From Neobacillus cucumis (lineage in GTDB: Bacteria > Bacillota > Bacilli > Bacillales_B > DSM-18226), in assembly GCF_023715505.1 (NCBI RefSeq), contig NZ_JAMBOH010000001.1, forward strand, positions 1-64,000: 64,000 nt of DNA, read 5' to 3'. Positions 42,931 through 52,612 of the stretch are shown piece by piece. Numbering within the stretch: the stretch's first letter is position 1; every line of letters starts with the position of its first letter. A program made the position numbers and the translations under genes. The notes under the pieces are model-generated. The model worked only from the letters and a program-made list of their open reading frames with translations. It was not told the DNA's origin and did no database searches.

Positions 42931-43785
42931 TTAATTTGAATCAGATTGATTAAATTCTATTTCGCCTAAGCTCCCTTTTCTATATGTCCCATAAAGCTTT
43001 ATCATTACACCCTTTATTAAAATATAATTGATTATTTTAATCTTCGTTTTTAATATCCTAGTTTTAACAAAAATCTGATATAAACATGCATCGAACAAGA
43101 TAATCTTTATTTTTGCCCATCCATCATTTTGCTTTTTTAATGTAAAATAGGTGAAAATTGAAAAGGTTATAGAATATAACGGTGTAATAATAAAATGCTC
43201 CGTCCAGGCATGGTATCTCCCCCTTCCGAATCGAATTTTACGAAGGATCGCTAAAAGTAAGAATAAATTTGTTTCAGTTACCATGATCATCAAGAAGAAG
43301 GATATATGACGTACGAAGACATTCTTCTGTGTAATCCCATAATACCACCAATCACTTAGTAGAAAATATACCGGAATTAAAATGGAGGTATAAATTGTTC
43401 TCCACCAATTATGTTTAAATACCCCAAAACGCAAAAACAGTATTTCAACTAAGGTAAAGTAAATACCTCCAAAGAACTTCGTACCCCACCCAGCTTTAGT
43501 AATAGTCAGATACACTGCAGTAAAAGGGACAAAAATGGACTGGGATAAAAAAGCCCCAAAAATATTGTCCAATGATCTATTTTTTATAACTTTGGGCTTG
43601 TATTTATAAGCCTTAAATAAGTTTAAAACAAAAAACTCCAGTAAATAAGCAAATCCCATAATCGAACCAAGAAAAATAAAGGTATTTTTCTTATTTTTAC
43701 TTTTATAAAAGGCTAAACCAATGAGGAAAGTATGGATAATAGACAAGACCAAAAAAGGAATTCGATTTTTATTTTTTCTCCTCAT
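42931..43785 (-). CDS. Multi-pass membrane protein, unknown
   Basis: A 284-residue, Lys/Phe/Ile-rich protein with about seven hydrophobic segments and several basic loops (KAYKYKPKVIKNRSLDN, RKIRFGRGRYHAWTEHF). I do not recognise a family. Base composition is more AT-rich than its neighbours, which may hint at a lineage-specific origin. No co-oriented partner. The 260 bp upstream (43786-44046) hold only an AT-rich region and the transpeptidase terminator. Confidence 0.7.
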   Translation of the reverse strand: MRRKNKNRIPFLVLSIIHTFLIGLAFYKSKNKKNTFIFLGSIMGFAYLLEFFVLNLFKAYKYKPKVIKNRSLDNIFGAFLSQSIFVPFTAVYLTITKAGWGTKFFGGIYFTLVEILFLRFGVFKHNWWRTIYTSILIPVYFLLSDWWYYGITQKNVFVRHISFFLMIMVTETNLFLLLAILRKIRFGRGRYHAWTEHFIITPLYSITFSIFTYFTLKKQNDGWAKIKIILFDACLYQIFVKTRILKTKIKIINYILIKGVMIKLYGTYRKGSLGEIEFNQSDSN

Positions 43786-44014
43786 GTAATCAACCGTCCT
43801 TAGACATCTTATTGGAATAGTATTAGAAAAAAAACAGGAAATAATTAATAAAAATTAATTGAAAAAATTTCGTCCATATTCTGACTACGGCTTAATTTGG
43901 AATGTGGGATTTGAGACTGGCGGCGATCTAGTTGAGAAACAAAGTTAAAATTGCTTTCAAATTCTGTCATAAAAGGCTAAATAATAATTCACAACAAACC
44001 ATTACAATTTACTA

Positions 44015-44048
44015 GAATCCCACTCCCTTTTTAGGGAGTGGGATTTTT
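44015..44048 (-). terminator. Terminator of the L,D-transpeptidase gene
   Basis: AATCCCACTCCCT-TTTT-AGGGAGTGGGATT, overlapping the stop region. Confidence 0.9.
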
Positions 44049-44535
44049 ATGGACGAATACTGACCCTGGTTCCATTTGGAACCATTTCCGCAAGCTGCAG
44101 CACATCCCGATTATACATTCTTACACATCCATGTGAAACCGCTTTTCCAATCGAAGTTGGATTGTTAGTTCCATGTATTCCATACCCATGTTTTGATAGA
44201 GATAGCCATAAAACCCCGAATGGACCTCCGGGATTATATTGGCGGTTAACAATGACAAAATCTCCTACTGGGGTTTGTGTTAGCATCCTCCCTACTGCGA
44301 TTGGAAATATTTTCACTAACTTGCCACTGTTATATAATGTAAGTCTCCTTTTCCCAACAGAAACCTGTATAGAGTAAGGTATGGAACTTGGCTCGAGCAG
44401 GCCGGGTATTTGTATTTTTTGTCCTACGTGTAACTGTCCGATTCCAGGATTTACGGCATAAAGGCGCCTAAGGCTCACTCGATAGTCAGCTGATATCGTT
44501 CCAAGGGTTTCGCCGGGTTGAACCGTATGAATCAT
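44047..44535 (-). CDS. L,D-transpeptidase with N-terminal LysM domain (YkuD-like)
   Basis: A 162-residue enzyme: LysM (residues 2-44, [30 protein letters not shown]) binds peptidoglycan; the YkuD domain carries the active-site string [20 protein letters not shown] with catalytic Cys. It makes 3-3 peptidoglycan crosslinks. B. subtilis YkuD has the same size and layout and is a spore/sporulation protein. No signal peptide, also as in YkuD. Confidence 0.92.
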   Translation of the reverse strand: MIHTVQPGETLGTISADYRVSLRRLYAVNPGIGQLHVGQKIQIPGLLEPSSIPYSIQVSVGKRRLTLYNSGKLVKIFPIAVGRMLTQTPVGDFVIVNRQYNPGGPFGVLWLSLSKHGYGIHGTNNPTSIGKAVSHGCVRMYNRDVLQLAEMVPNGTRVSIRP

Positions 44536-44733
44536 GCTATCTCACCTTCCTATTGATAGCATATTCCTATACAAGTTTGTGGTTGACTGTATTACTACAA
44601 CTCCGAATATATGAGCAAGCTTCATGCTCTCTGTCCAAATCAAACACATATTTCCGACACGGATAATTTTTAGAAGGTAAAAAAGGCCTCCCCCTAAAGG
44701 TAAGCGCCTGACAATTTGGATCAATACAGTAAA

Positions 44734-46236
44734 TTAACTAAATCTAAAGAATGGGGACATATCCTCACGCAGGTGATGGATATAGAAATAATCATTGCTG
44801 GCTGGATCATAGACATAATCCCTTTTCCACACTTCTATGTTTTCAATTATTTCCCTGATCGCCTGAACAAAAATAAGTATTTCTTCATTTGTCATGATTG
44901 GATGAACCGAGAATCGAACCCACCCAGGTTTTGTGGACATATCTCCATGATTAATTTTTTCAGTAATTTGCATGGAAGTTGCTTTATCGATTTCTAAAAG
45001 ATAATGGCCATATGTTCCGGCACATGAACATCCGCCTCTTACCTGAATACCATATCTGTCATTTAGGAGTCGAACGATCATGTTATAATGAATATTTTCA
45101 ATAAAAAACGAGACAATTCCAATTCTATCTTTAATATTTCCAGCTAATATTTTGACCTCTGGAATTTTCTCCAAATGGGAAAACAACAGACTAAGCTGCT
45201 CTTTCTCTCTTTTCAATATTTGATTGATCCCCATCTTCGTTTTCAAATTCAAGCATAAAGCCGCTCGGATCGACTGCAGGATCCCCGGGGTCCCCCCATC
45301 TTCCCGCATTTCTATTTCATCATAATACTGGTGTTCACCCCAAGGATTTGTCCATAAGACCGTTCCTCCGCCCGGATGGTCTGGAACCTTATTGGTGTAA
45401 ATCCTTGAATCGAAGACCAATACTCCGCTAGTTCCAGGGCCGCCTAAAAATTTATGCGGTGAGAAAAATATCGCATCTAGCTTCTCAAGCGGATCCTTCG
45501 GATGCATATTTATCTCGACATATGGCGCAGAGGCTGCGAAATCAACAAAACATAGTCCCCCGTGTAAGTGCATGAGCTTCGCAAGCTGATGATATGGCGT
45601 TTCAATCCCTGTTACATTGGAACATGCTGTAAAGGCCCCAATTTTCACACGGCGCTCCTTATAAGCAGTAAGGAGGTGTTCTAAATGATTTAGATCTACT
45701 CTTCCATCGTCATCAGGTTTAATAATTACGACCTCTCCAAGTGTTTCAAGCCAAGTTGTCTGATTCGAATGGTGTTCCATATGTGTCAAGAAAATGATTG
45801 GTCTTTCCCTTTCAGGAAGTTGAAGTCGATTTCTCCAAATTTCAGGAACTCGGAGCCCTAAGATTCGCTGTAGTTTATTTACGACCGAAGTCATCCCAAA
45901 ACCATCTAGAATTACAACATCATGTTGATCTGCATTAACATGTTCCTTAATAATTCTTTTGGACTGTTTATATAAGCCTGTCATCATTAAACTGGTAATA
46001 TTTGATTCGGTATGGGTATTGGCCATAAACGGACCAAAAACTTCAGAAATTTTTTGTTCAATCGGTTGATACAATCGTCCGCTGGCTGTCCAGTCGGCAT
46101 AAATGATTTTCTTTTGACCGAAGGGGGAATCAAATTCTTGGTTCATCCCAATCACATGTGAGCGGAATGGTTGAAAATATTCTTCAAGGGTCTCCGGGAT
46201 CCAAAACATTTTACTTCCAATGGTGGCTGTGATCAT
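44734..46236 (-). CDS. PLP-dependent aminotransferase class V / cysteine-desulfurase-like
   Basis: About 500 residues. PLP Lys lies near 262 in FFSPHKFLGGPGTSG; THMEHHSNQTTW, FTACSNVTGIETP and FVDFAASAPYVEI are the cofactor-binding segments. A loop VRGGCSCAGTYGHYL near 410 places cysteines where SufS-type enzymes have the catalytic one. It may remove sulfur from cysteine or act on another amine. ATG at 46236 is eight bases from GAGGTG. No Fe-S scaffold gene is nearby. Confidence 0.85.
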   Translation of the reverse strand: MITATIGSKMFWIPETLEEYFQPFRSHVIGMNQEFDSPFGQKKIIYADWTASGRLYQPIEQKISEVFGPFMANTHTESNITSLMMTGLYKQSKRIIKEHVNADQHDVVILDGFGMTSVVNKLQRILGLRVPEIWRNRLQLPERERPIIFLTHMEHHSNQTTWLETLGEVVIIKPDDDGRVDLNHLEHLLTAYKERRVKIGAFTACSNVTGIETPYHQLAKLMHLHGGLCFVDFAASAPYVEINMHPKDPLEKLDAIFFSPHKFLGGPGTSGVLVFDSRIYTNKVPDHPGGGTVLWTNPWGEHQYYDEIEMREDGGTPGILQSIRAALCLNLKTKMGINQILKREKEQLSLLFSHLEKIPEVKILAGNIKDRIGIVSFFIENIHYNMIVRLLNDRYGIQVRGGCSCAGTYGHYLLEIDKATSMQITEKINHGDMSTKPGWVRFSVHPIMTNEEILIFVQAIREIIENIEVWKRDYVYDPASNDYFYIHHLREDMSPFFRFS

Positions 46237-46320
46237 TTGTTCCACACCTCACACTTTATATTCTTCTAATCAATATATGCAAGGCCCTTTTACACCGTTT
46301 ATTTTAGTTTCCAAAAAAGA

Positions 46321-46353
46321 AGGGCAGCCAAATTGTTATTGGCTGCCCTTCTG
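46321..46353 (-). terminator. Terminator after the 46357 gene
   Basis: AGAAGGGCAGCCAA and TTGGCTGCCCTTCT arms; flanked by T-rich sequence. Confidence 0.9.
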
Positions 46354-46356
46354 ATC

Positions 46357-46704
46357 TTAGTAAGTTGTTATTTTAGCTGATTCCTTTTTGGTTACCTCTT
46401 CAATTTTTTGAATAAACATTTGAAAAACTCTTCGTTTTTCCTCTAAATCTTTTATGTATTCTTTTAATTGGTTATAGCTTTCTTCAAAGGGTTTATGATA
46501 CATTTCACGAATTTTTTCAATAATCTCTTCATTGACTGTTGATTGAATGACTTGTTTCGTAATTCCATACTTATACGAATAAACCTTTAATTCCTGTGCC
46601 ACTTCATCATATTCTTTGGCAATTTCAGCTAAGACTACGGAAATATCATCCTTCCACTCGTCTAATGATTTTTGTAAGTATGATTTCGCCATGGTTTCTT
46701 CCAT
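46357..46704 (-). CDS. Coiled-coil protein, 115 aa, unknown
   Basis: Almost wholly helical and charged (SLDEWKDDISVVLAEIAKEYDEVAQ, EKIREMYHKPFEESYNQLKEY, EEKRRVFQMFIQKIEE). No family recognised. ATG at 46704 has GGGTGGG upstream; later Met also possible. Followed by a strong terminator. Confidence 0.65.
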   Translation of the reverse strand: MEETMAKSYLQKSLDEWKDDISVVLAEIAKEYDEVAQELKVYSYKYGITKQVIQSTVNEEIIEKIREMYHKPFEESYNQLKEYIKDLEEKRRVFQMFIQKIEEVTKKESAKITTY

Positions 46705-46828
46705 AAAAAACACCCACCCTAATAGATTCGCCTATATTTACCCTATTATAGCGGTATTTGATTACATCCAAGTTTCCCAAAGTTTACAATGTGGTATCAT
46801 TGCAGTTTTTCTCAGATCTAATTTACAA

Positions 46829-46861
46829 AAAAATTGTGCAAAGCGCCCCAGCAGCTTGCAC
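46829..46861 (-). terminator. Terminator after the DUF2935 gene
   Basis: Minus strand TGTGCAA ... TTGCACA followed by ATTTTTTTG. Confidence 0.7.
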
Positions 46862-46869
46862 AGCTTTTT

Positions 46870-47694
46870 CTATCCAAATGATGGTTTACGTAATAAACAA
46901 TGAACACTCTCTTCATTTAGTTCGGGGGCAAAATCCGCCAATTTTTTAATAAAATAACAGGTCTCAGGGAAATGGTGTTCGAGAAATCTAAGGGTTGTTT
47001 TATTTAATATTCTATTCCCCATATATTTTTCAACAATCGAACGAATATACTGATTCATTTCAATCACCGTTCTCCCTACTTCTAAAGCCAGTTCTTTTTG
47101 ACGCGGGAACCCCCGTTCTGTAAAGCGAAGGAAACCTTTTATGTGATGATTTTGCAATATAAACATTTGAAACCTTTGCGCATATAGGTCTGTTTGTCGA
47201 TCAACAGACAATTCAATCGGATCGACAATATTTCTCAATAGAATAATATGCCCTAGCTGGTCCTCCAGCCACAAATCTAAAAGTTGATCCAGCCGCAGCG
47301 GAACCGGCTGCTGACCATTGGCGAAGAAAGATAATTGACGTAAATATTCTTGATTTTCATTTAACGTGCCATTCAAATAAGTTGGTGACAAGTTTAGGTT
47401 TACTTCGTTTTTAATCCTTAGATTTTGTAAATGTCCTTCAAATCGGAAATAATCATAGGCAGTGGCATGAGCTTGTTTGGCAAACTCCACCATTTCATTT
47501 GAGACGATACTTAATGTTGGATTTAATAGTTTTAAATTTCCAAGTAAGCCTTGGAAGGCTTGATTAAATCCTTCTGCAATAGAAATCTCATTTCTTTCAG
47601 TCACCGATAAATGATCACGGACAAAAATAGCATGATCTTGGAGAATTTCGAGCCAAAATAAATGCTCCTCCCACACGCTTATGGTACCAGACAT
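46870..47694 (-). CDS. DUF2935 family protein
   Basis: A 274-residue protein with the DUF2935 pattern repeated twice: SVWEEHLFWLEILQDHAIFVRDHL, then a second helical bundle (LWLEDQLGHIILLRNIVDPIE, MFILQNHHIKGFLRFTERGFPRQKELA). Conserved Glu/His (EEH, DHA, HHIKG) suggest a ferritin-like metal site, as proposed for the family. Soluble, function unknown. Confidence 0.88.
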   Translation of the reverse strand: MSGTISVWEEHLFWLEILQDHAIFVRDHLSVTERNEISIAEGFNQAFQGLLGNLKLLNPTLSIVSNEMVEFAKQAHATAYDYFRFEGHLQNLRIKNEVNLNLSPTYLNGTLNENQEYLRQLSFFANGQQPVPLRLDQLLDLWLEDQLGHIILLRNIVDPIELSVDRQTDLYAQRFQMFILQNHHIKGFLRFTERGFPRQKELALEVGRTVIEMNQYIRSIVEKYMGNRILNKTTLRFLEHHFPETCYFIKKLADFAPELNEESVHCLLRKPSFG

Positions 47695-47802
47695 CCTAAT
47701 CCCCCCTCTATAAGAGGATATTCGTGCCTAGTAAAAATAGAAATTCCCAACAAAATTTTTCGATGAAAACAGCTTCCTTGTATAAAAAGAATTTGTTTTT
47801 GT

Positions 47803-48537
47803 TTATTCAACCTCTACTATTTTGGCAAACTCCTCAATGGTAGTAGAATATTTAACATACGTACGAGGAAGCAAATATTGTTCATTTTTTATCCCTAATG
47901 GTGTATAGGGACCAGGGGTGGTGGTCAATCCATACAAATAATACTTTTTCGTTTCAGTCACCACTTGTTTATTTGTGTTTCCGTAGGGATATGCAAGTGC
48001 AATTACTTTTTTCTCAGTAATCCGCTGAATTTTTTCTTGTGATTCTTTGAGTTCGTAAGTAAGATTATTTGATGTCGTTAAATCAGGATGGGTAGCAGTA
48101 TGCGACTGAATCGAAATTAAGCCTGAGTCTGTAATTCGTCTTATATCCTCTCTTGATAAACGATTAGCTCTGCCAATAAAATCAGAAATGACAAAAATGG
48201 TCCCTTTCGGTTTAAACTCCCTTGTTTGCAGCTTTTGAAAAATAGCAAACACTGTTAAATTATTTTTATATCCATCATCAAAGGTGATAAAAATTGGCTT
48301 TTTTACTTTGATTGCTTCGTGCCATTCTTCAAACGTTAATAAAGTAAAACCATGGTCCCTCAGGTATATCATTTGTTTTTCAAAGTTTTCTGGCGTGACA
48401 TAAAGCTCCTTTGATCCTGTCCCCGAATATTCAGCAATAGAATGATAAATAAGGATTGGTACTTTCTGGGCAGCAGTTACTCTGACCGGGGAAGCCGTAA
48501 TGGCAATACTTAAGAACATAATAAATAGTCTTATCAT
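47803..48537 (-). CDS. Secreted polysaccharide deacetylase
   Basis: A 244-residue NodB-homology enzyme with a signal peptide (residues 1-23). Catalytic motifs: FITFDDGYKNN (Asp-Asp), SHTATHPDL (zinc His pair), and LAYPYGNTNKQV. It removes N-acetyl groups from peptidoglycan or another surface glycan. Polysaccharide substrate unknown. The gene is single. Confidence 0.9.
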   Translation of the reverse strand: MIRLFIMFLSIAITASPVRVTAAQKVPILIYHSIAEYSGTGSKELYVTPENFEKQMIYLRDHGFTLLTFEEWHEAIKVKKPIFITFDDGYKNNLTVFAIFQKLQTREFKPKGTIFVISDFIGRANRLSREDIRRITDSGLISIQSHTATHPDLTTSNNLTYELKESQEKIQRITEKKVIALAYPYGNTNKQVVTETKKYYLYGLTTTPGPYTPLGIKNEQYLLPRTYVKYSTTIEEFAKIVEVE

Positions 48538-48679
48538 CTATAACTCCTCACTTCAATTAGATTGGAAGATTCTAGATTACTTTTTCCTATTAGAGGATGT
48601 GTCATTCGGTCATTTAGAGATGATATCTCCGTTCAAAAAGTGGTAAACTATTCATAACTTTTAAAAAAGGAGCATCATG

Positions 48680-49468
48680 ATGACAATGTATAAAGTCTTA
48701 TTCCTAGATATTGATGGCACACTTGTGACGCCAGATAACCGAATTGAGGACTCAACAAAAGAAGCTGTTTCCCAAGTTCAGGATAAGGGAATAGAGGTTT
48801 TTCTAGCTACAGGAAGGCCGCTCCATGAAATCGACGATTTAGCCTCGGAATTGAACATTCGCTCTTTTATTGGTTATAACGGAGCCAATGCAGTATATAA
48901 AGGTGAAGATATCTTTCAGGAACCGTTAGAACGATCCTTAATAAATCGTTACCTTACGATTGCTAGGGAGCATAAACATGATGCCGTCCTCTATACAAAT
49001 AAAGAAAATGTCTTCACCAACCTTGAAGACCCAATTATCCAAAAATTTATTGAGGTGTTTCACTTCCATAAAAATGAAGCATATGGCCCCGAGTTTAATC
49101 GTGATGTTTTAGGAATTACCCTGATTAATCTAAAACCTGAGGATGTGCCTCTATATGAAAATGAGGCCGGAATCCATTTATCCCAAGTAAATGTTGAAGG
49201 CCTGAAGCATTCCTATGATGTAATCAGAGATAAAATCAATAAAGGGTATGGGATTCAATTGCTATTAAAATATCTCAACATCCCCAAGGAAAGTGCTATT
49301 GCCTTCGGCGATGGGATGAACGATAAAGAAATGCTCCAAGCTGTTGGGGAAAGCTTTGCAATGGGCAACGGACATCCTGATATTTTCCAATATGCCAAGC
49401 ATAGAACAACTGATGTTTCAAACTCCGGTATATTTAATGGCTTGAAGTCGCTTGGATTAGTTAAATAG
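48680..49468 (+). CDS. Cof-type HAD-IIB phosphatase
   Basis: About 262 residues: nucleophile motif FLDIDGTLVTP, motif II ATGRP, cap domain, and motif IV AFGDGMNDKEML. It dephosphorylates small sugar phosphates or cofactors. AAAGGAG precedes three ATGs (48677, 48680, 48686); 48680 has the best spacing. Followed by a strong terminator. Confidence 0.9.
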   Translation: MTMYKVLFLDIDGTLVTPDNRIEDSTKEAVSQVQDKGIEVFLATGRPLHEIDDLASELNIRSFIGYNGANAVYKGEDIFQEPLERSLINRYLTIAREHKHDAVLYTNKENVFTNLEDPIIQKFIEVFHFHKNEAYGPEFNRDVLGITLINLKPEDVPLYENEAGIHLSQVNVEGLKHSYDVIRDKINKGYGIQLLLKYLNIPKESAIAFGDGMNDKEMLQAVGESFAMGNGHPDIFQYAKHRTTDVSNSGIFNGLKSLGLVK

Positions 49469-49480
49469 ACAATAATAGAG

Positions 49481-49521
49481 AAGTGCCGTTATTCCACTGT
49501 GGAATAACGGCACTTCTCTTC
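49481..49521 (+). terminator. Terminator after the HAD phosphatase gene
   Basis: AGAAGTGCCGTTATTCCAC-TGTG-GAATAACGGCACTTCT, about 17-bp stem with T-rich flank. Confidence 0.95.
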
Positions 49522-49687
49522 TTTTTGTATTCAACGCTCTTTTTGCAAAAAAATGTTGTTATTTCGTATTTTCAGTCTTGTTTTGATAGCTTTTGTCAAG
49601 CAGCAGGAAAAATATATAGCCGATGGTGAATAACTAGATATATGACCAAAAAATTTTCCTATATAAATAGAGAGAGGAATGAATCTT

Positions 49688-50659
49688 ATGAAGACCTATA
49701 CCTTAAAAGAAGTTTCTAAAAAAATAAATGTATCTCCTGGGACATTACGAAAATGGGAACAAGACTTTGAAGATTTACTTGATATCCCTCGTACAAAACA
49801 GGGAGCTAGGAAATATACGGATTTAGAGATTGAATTATTGTTAGAAATAAAACAGATGGCTGACAAAAAGGTTAGTAAAGAAGCGATCCGCCAAGAAATT
49901 CAAAAAATTGAAGATCCTAAGGATGTCGAGATACCAGCTATGCAAGAGGATTTTACAGAAATCCTCCCGGAAGAAGCCATGCCCTCGGAACCCGGGGTCT
50001 CTTTAGACATTACCCTAGAAAAGTCCAGCGCTCCCGATCACGAATTACCATTAGAACCTGGTCCTGAAGAGGGCATAACACCGGTGCCAATTGAGGAGCT
50101 CGCCATGAAAAATACGGACCTTTTTTTTGAGGCTATGGAAACCTACAAAAAAACGTTTTTAAGTGAAGTAAAGGATGAAATTCGAAGTGTGATGCGCAAA
50201 GAGGTTCTAGACGAAGTAAGAAAAGAAATTACAAAAGGTACTTATGTAACCGTAAAATCAATCTCTGATTCCATTTATAAATCCTCAGAAAATACTAAGG
50301 CAGAGATTCAACAATTATCCGAGTCTGTAGACAAAATATCAGAGGAAACGACAGACAGCTTGAAGCAGCTGTCAAATAAAATGACATATGCATCATTAGA
50401 AACCTCAGAAGAAATCTTTTCACTTTCAAAGCAGCTATCGGAGACTTCTGAAGAACTTTCCCATTATGTGGATGTCACTAACAACGAAGTCTCCAATCTA
50501 GCTGAAGCGATTACAAAAGACCGTGAAATCTTAATTGAGGAGCGAAATCAATACCGAAACGAAGTTACCCAAAGAGAATTAGCCTTCCAACAAATGTTAA
50601 CCAATTTTCGTGATGTAGCCGCTACAAAAGAAAAGAGATGGTGGAAGTTTTGGACGTAA
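49688..50659 (+). CDS. MerR-like helix-turn-helix protein with DUF3967-type C-terminus (RacA-related)
   Basis: About 323 residues: N-terminal MerR-like domain (TLKEVSKKINVSPGTLRKWEQDFEDLLDIPRTKQGARKYTDLEIELLLEIKQMADKKVS), a Pro/Glu-rich linker (about 85-130), a long coiled coil (about 150-300) and a short basic/aromatic tip (EKRWWKFWT). The same layout, HTH plus coiled coil plus tip, is seen in the next gene racA. ATG 49688 has GAGAGG at proper spacing. It may anchor DNA at the membrane; this is inference. Confidence 0.8.
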   Translation: MKTYTLKEVSKKINVSPGTLRKWEQDFEDLLDIPRTKQGARKYTDLEIELLLEIKQMADKKVSKEAIRQEIQKIEDPKDVEIPAMQEDFTEILPEEAMPSEPGVSLDITLEKSSAPDHELPLEPGPEEGITPVPIEELAMKNTDLFFEAMETYKKTFLSEVKDEIRSVMRKEVLDEVRKEITKGTYVTVKSISDSIYKSSENTKAEIQQLSESVDKISEETTDSLKQLSNKMTYASLETSEEIFSLSKQLSETSEELSHYVDVTNNEVSNLAEAITKDREILIEERNQYRNEVTQRELAFQQMLTNFRDVAATKEKRWWKFWT

Positions 50660-50766
50660 GTTCATTACTTATTATTTATTGTCATGTTCCTTTATTATTA
50701 TAGGATTACTTTATCGTTCGTCACTCTTGGTTTTTAGGGTTATTCTATCATTAAGGGGGATGCGGC

Positions 50767-51291
50767 ATGAATACTAGTGAAGTAGCAAAATTATTAGGAG
50801 TATCCGCGAGCACCATCCAGAGATGGGTAAAGCAGCTTGAGCTGCCTATGGAAAAAAATGAACGAGGACACTATCATTTTAGCAGCGAGGATATTCACCA
50901 ATTAAAAGAAATTCACGAAAAACTGCAGGCAGGAACACTTCTTCATGAAATCAGCCCAGTTGGTGAGAAAAAAAGCATCCGAAAAGGGACTGTAAAGGCA
51001 GTTGAAAATGATAAAGCAATGGAAAAATTATTTGAGAAGGTCCAGGAGTTAGAGCTTAGTTTACATGCAAAAGCAGATTCCGTTGCCTCTTATCAATTGC
51101 TCCAGCATCGCCGGGAAATAGAGGAGTTACAAGATCAAGTTAAAAAATTAACCCAGCAAATGGAACATCTTCAAGGCCAGCTGAACGAATTGAACTCACC
51201 ATTACAAACTGAAAAACCTATCGTCTTTGAACAAACAAAAGCTAAACGGAAAAAGAAGAATTTTATGAGCAGCCTTTTAGGTTTTCTATAA
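50767..51291 (+). CDS. racA: Chromosome-anchoring protein RacA
   Basis: A 174-residue protein similar over its length to B. subtilis RacA: MerR-like HTH ([36 protein letters not shown]), the conserved [22 protein letters not shown], a coiled coil and a basic tip ([15 protein letters not shown]). RacA tethers the origin region to the cell pole through DivIVA during sporulation. AAGGGGGATGCGGC precedes the ATG. Confidence 0.9.
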   Translation: [174 protein letters not shown]

Positions 51292-51295
51292 AGCA

Positions 51296-51327
51296 AAAGT
51301 CGAACGTACCGTACGTTCGACTTTTAT
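51296..51327. terminator. Bidirectional terminator after racA
   Basis: AAAAGTCGAACGTAC-CGTACGTTCGACTTTT near-perfect palindrome. Confidence 0.95.
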
Positions 51328-51332
51328 AATCC

Positions 51333-52328
51333 TTATCCAGTTTTAACCTTAAGCTCCACAAGCGGCCGTGTATATTTTTTTATAAAATAACTGCCGAGTA
51401 TTTGACAGATGAAAAACGACAGGAAGAAAAGTAAAATGTAGTTTCCTGATAGAAAAGCTAAACCTTCATCCGGCACGATTACTTGGATTGATTTTATAAT
51501 AAAACCATGAAATAAATAAACGTATAATGTTCTTTCACCAATCTTTGTAAGTTTATATTGTGTTGAAGGAATTAAAGCTAAAAATCCAAACACAACCAAT
51601 AATGTAAGAGCATACTGGATAATCCGCACAAGTCCATCCGACCATTGCATCCCGCCCATATTCGCGTAAGAGGTATCTCCTAACAGCCATGGTACTGCAT
51701 CTTTAGGAAAACCTAATCCGAAGAACAACATGGTCGCGATAATGACTAATATTCCAATTGGAAGTGAATACTTAGCCCGTACAACCCGTTTTAACTGATT
51801 AGCATTTAGTAAAAAGCCTAATAAGAAATAAGGGAAAAAGACAAAGGTTCTTGAAAGGCTTAAGAAACTCCCGGCATCCTCTACGTAACCGATCGCAATT
51901 CCTAATATGATCGCTACTCCAAAACCCAGCCACTTTAGCTTAGCAAAGGCATATAACAACAAATTCCAAAAGAATAAACTTAACAAAAACCATAATGACC
52001 AATGCGGATGTAAGAAGTCAAAAGCTAACTTCTCTTCCTTACCAATTAGATAATAATAAATGGAGTAAATAATTTGAAAGATAAAATATGGTATTAATAT
52101 CTTCTTTACTGACTTCTTGAAGTAGCCCTTCTTTTTATACCCTTTTGCAAAGTATCCTGAGATTAAGATAAATGCCGGCATATGGAATAAAAATATTGCG
52201 GTATACAATGTAAAAAGTATTCCATTCTGCTCCTTAAGCGGACTAATGATATGCCCGAAAACAACAAGAAAAATTAAAATAAATTTGGCATTGTCAAAGA
52301 ATTTACTCCTTTTTGAAGTTGCAGCCAT
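51333..52328 (-). CDS. Acyltransferase family 3 membrane protein
   Basis: A 331-residue protein with about ten membrane helices of the acyltransferase-3 family: FDNAKFILIFLVVFGHIISPL at the start with the typical His, FHMPAFILISGYF, PHWSLWFLLSLFFWNLL and YLFHGFIIKS near the end. It transfers acyl groups to cell-surface sugars or polymers. Substrate unknown. Upstream region to 52612 is otherwise empty apart from the nrnB terminator. Confidence 0.88.
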   Translation of the reverse strand: MAATSKRSKFFDNAKFILIFLVVFGHIISPLKEQNGILFTLYTAIFLFHMPAFILISGYFAKGYKKKGYFKKSVKKILIPYFIFQIIYSIYYYLIGKEEKLAFDFLHPHWSLWFLLSLFFWNLLLYAFAKLKWLGFGVAIILGIAIGYVEDAGSFLSLSRTFVFFPYFLLGFLLNANQLKRVVRAKYSLPIGILVIIATMLFFGLGFPKDAVPWLLGDTSYANMGGMQWSDGLVRIIQYALTLLVVFGFLALIPSTQYKLTKIGERTLYVYLFHGFIIKSIQVIVPDEGLAFLSGNYILLFFLSFFICQILGSYFIKKYTRPLVELKVKTG

Positions 52329-52579
52329 TTTATCACCTCGGTTGTTTTTCGTTCAAAAAGGTATCGTAATAAGCTATTTAGTGTTAATCATCATCACAAT
52401 AGAAAACCTTTTATACTTTGTTAAAATGAAGAAAATTATCCTTATACCAAGAATAGCATAAAAATATTACAGTAGTATGTATTAGTTTTTACCAACTATT
52501 GCACCTAAATTACAATTCTAAAATAACTATACTATTTACCTAAGAATAATTTACCAGTTAAGCCTTAAGAAAACCTTAA

Positions 52580-52612
52580 ACACAAAAAAAAGAACTTAGG
52601 AGTCCTAAGCTC
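52580..52612 (-). terminator. nrnB terminator
   Basis: Minus strand GAGCTTAGG-ACT-CCTAAGTTC followed by T8, immediately after the stop. Confidence 0.9.

Noticed and set aside
42931..43785. Prophage or genomic-island membrane gene
   Set aside because: Slightly AT-richer than neighbours, but there are no integrase, att repeats or phage genes, so no island call is made.
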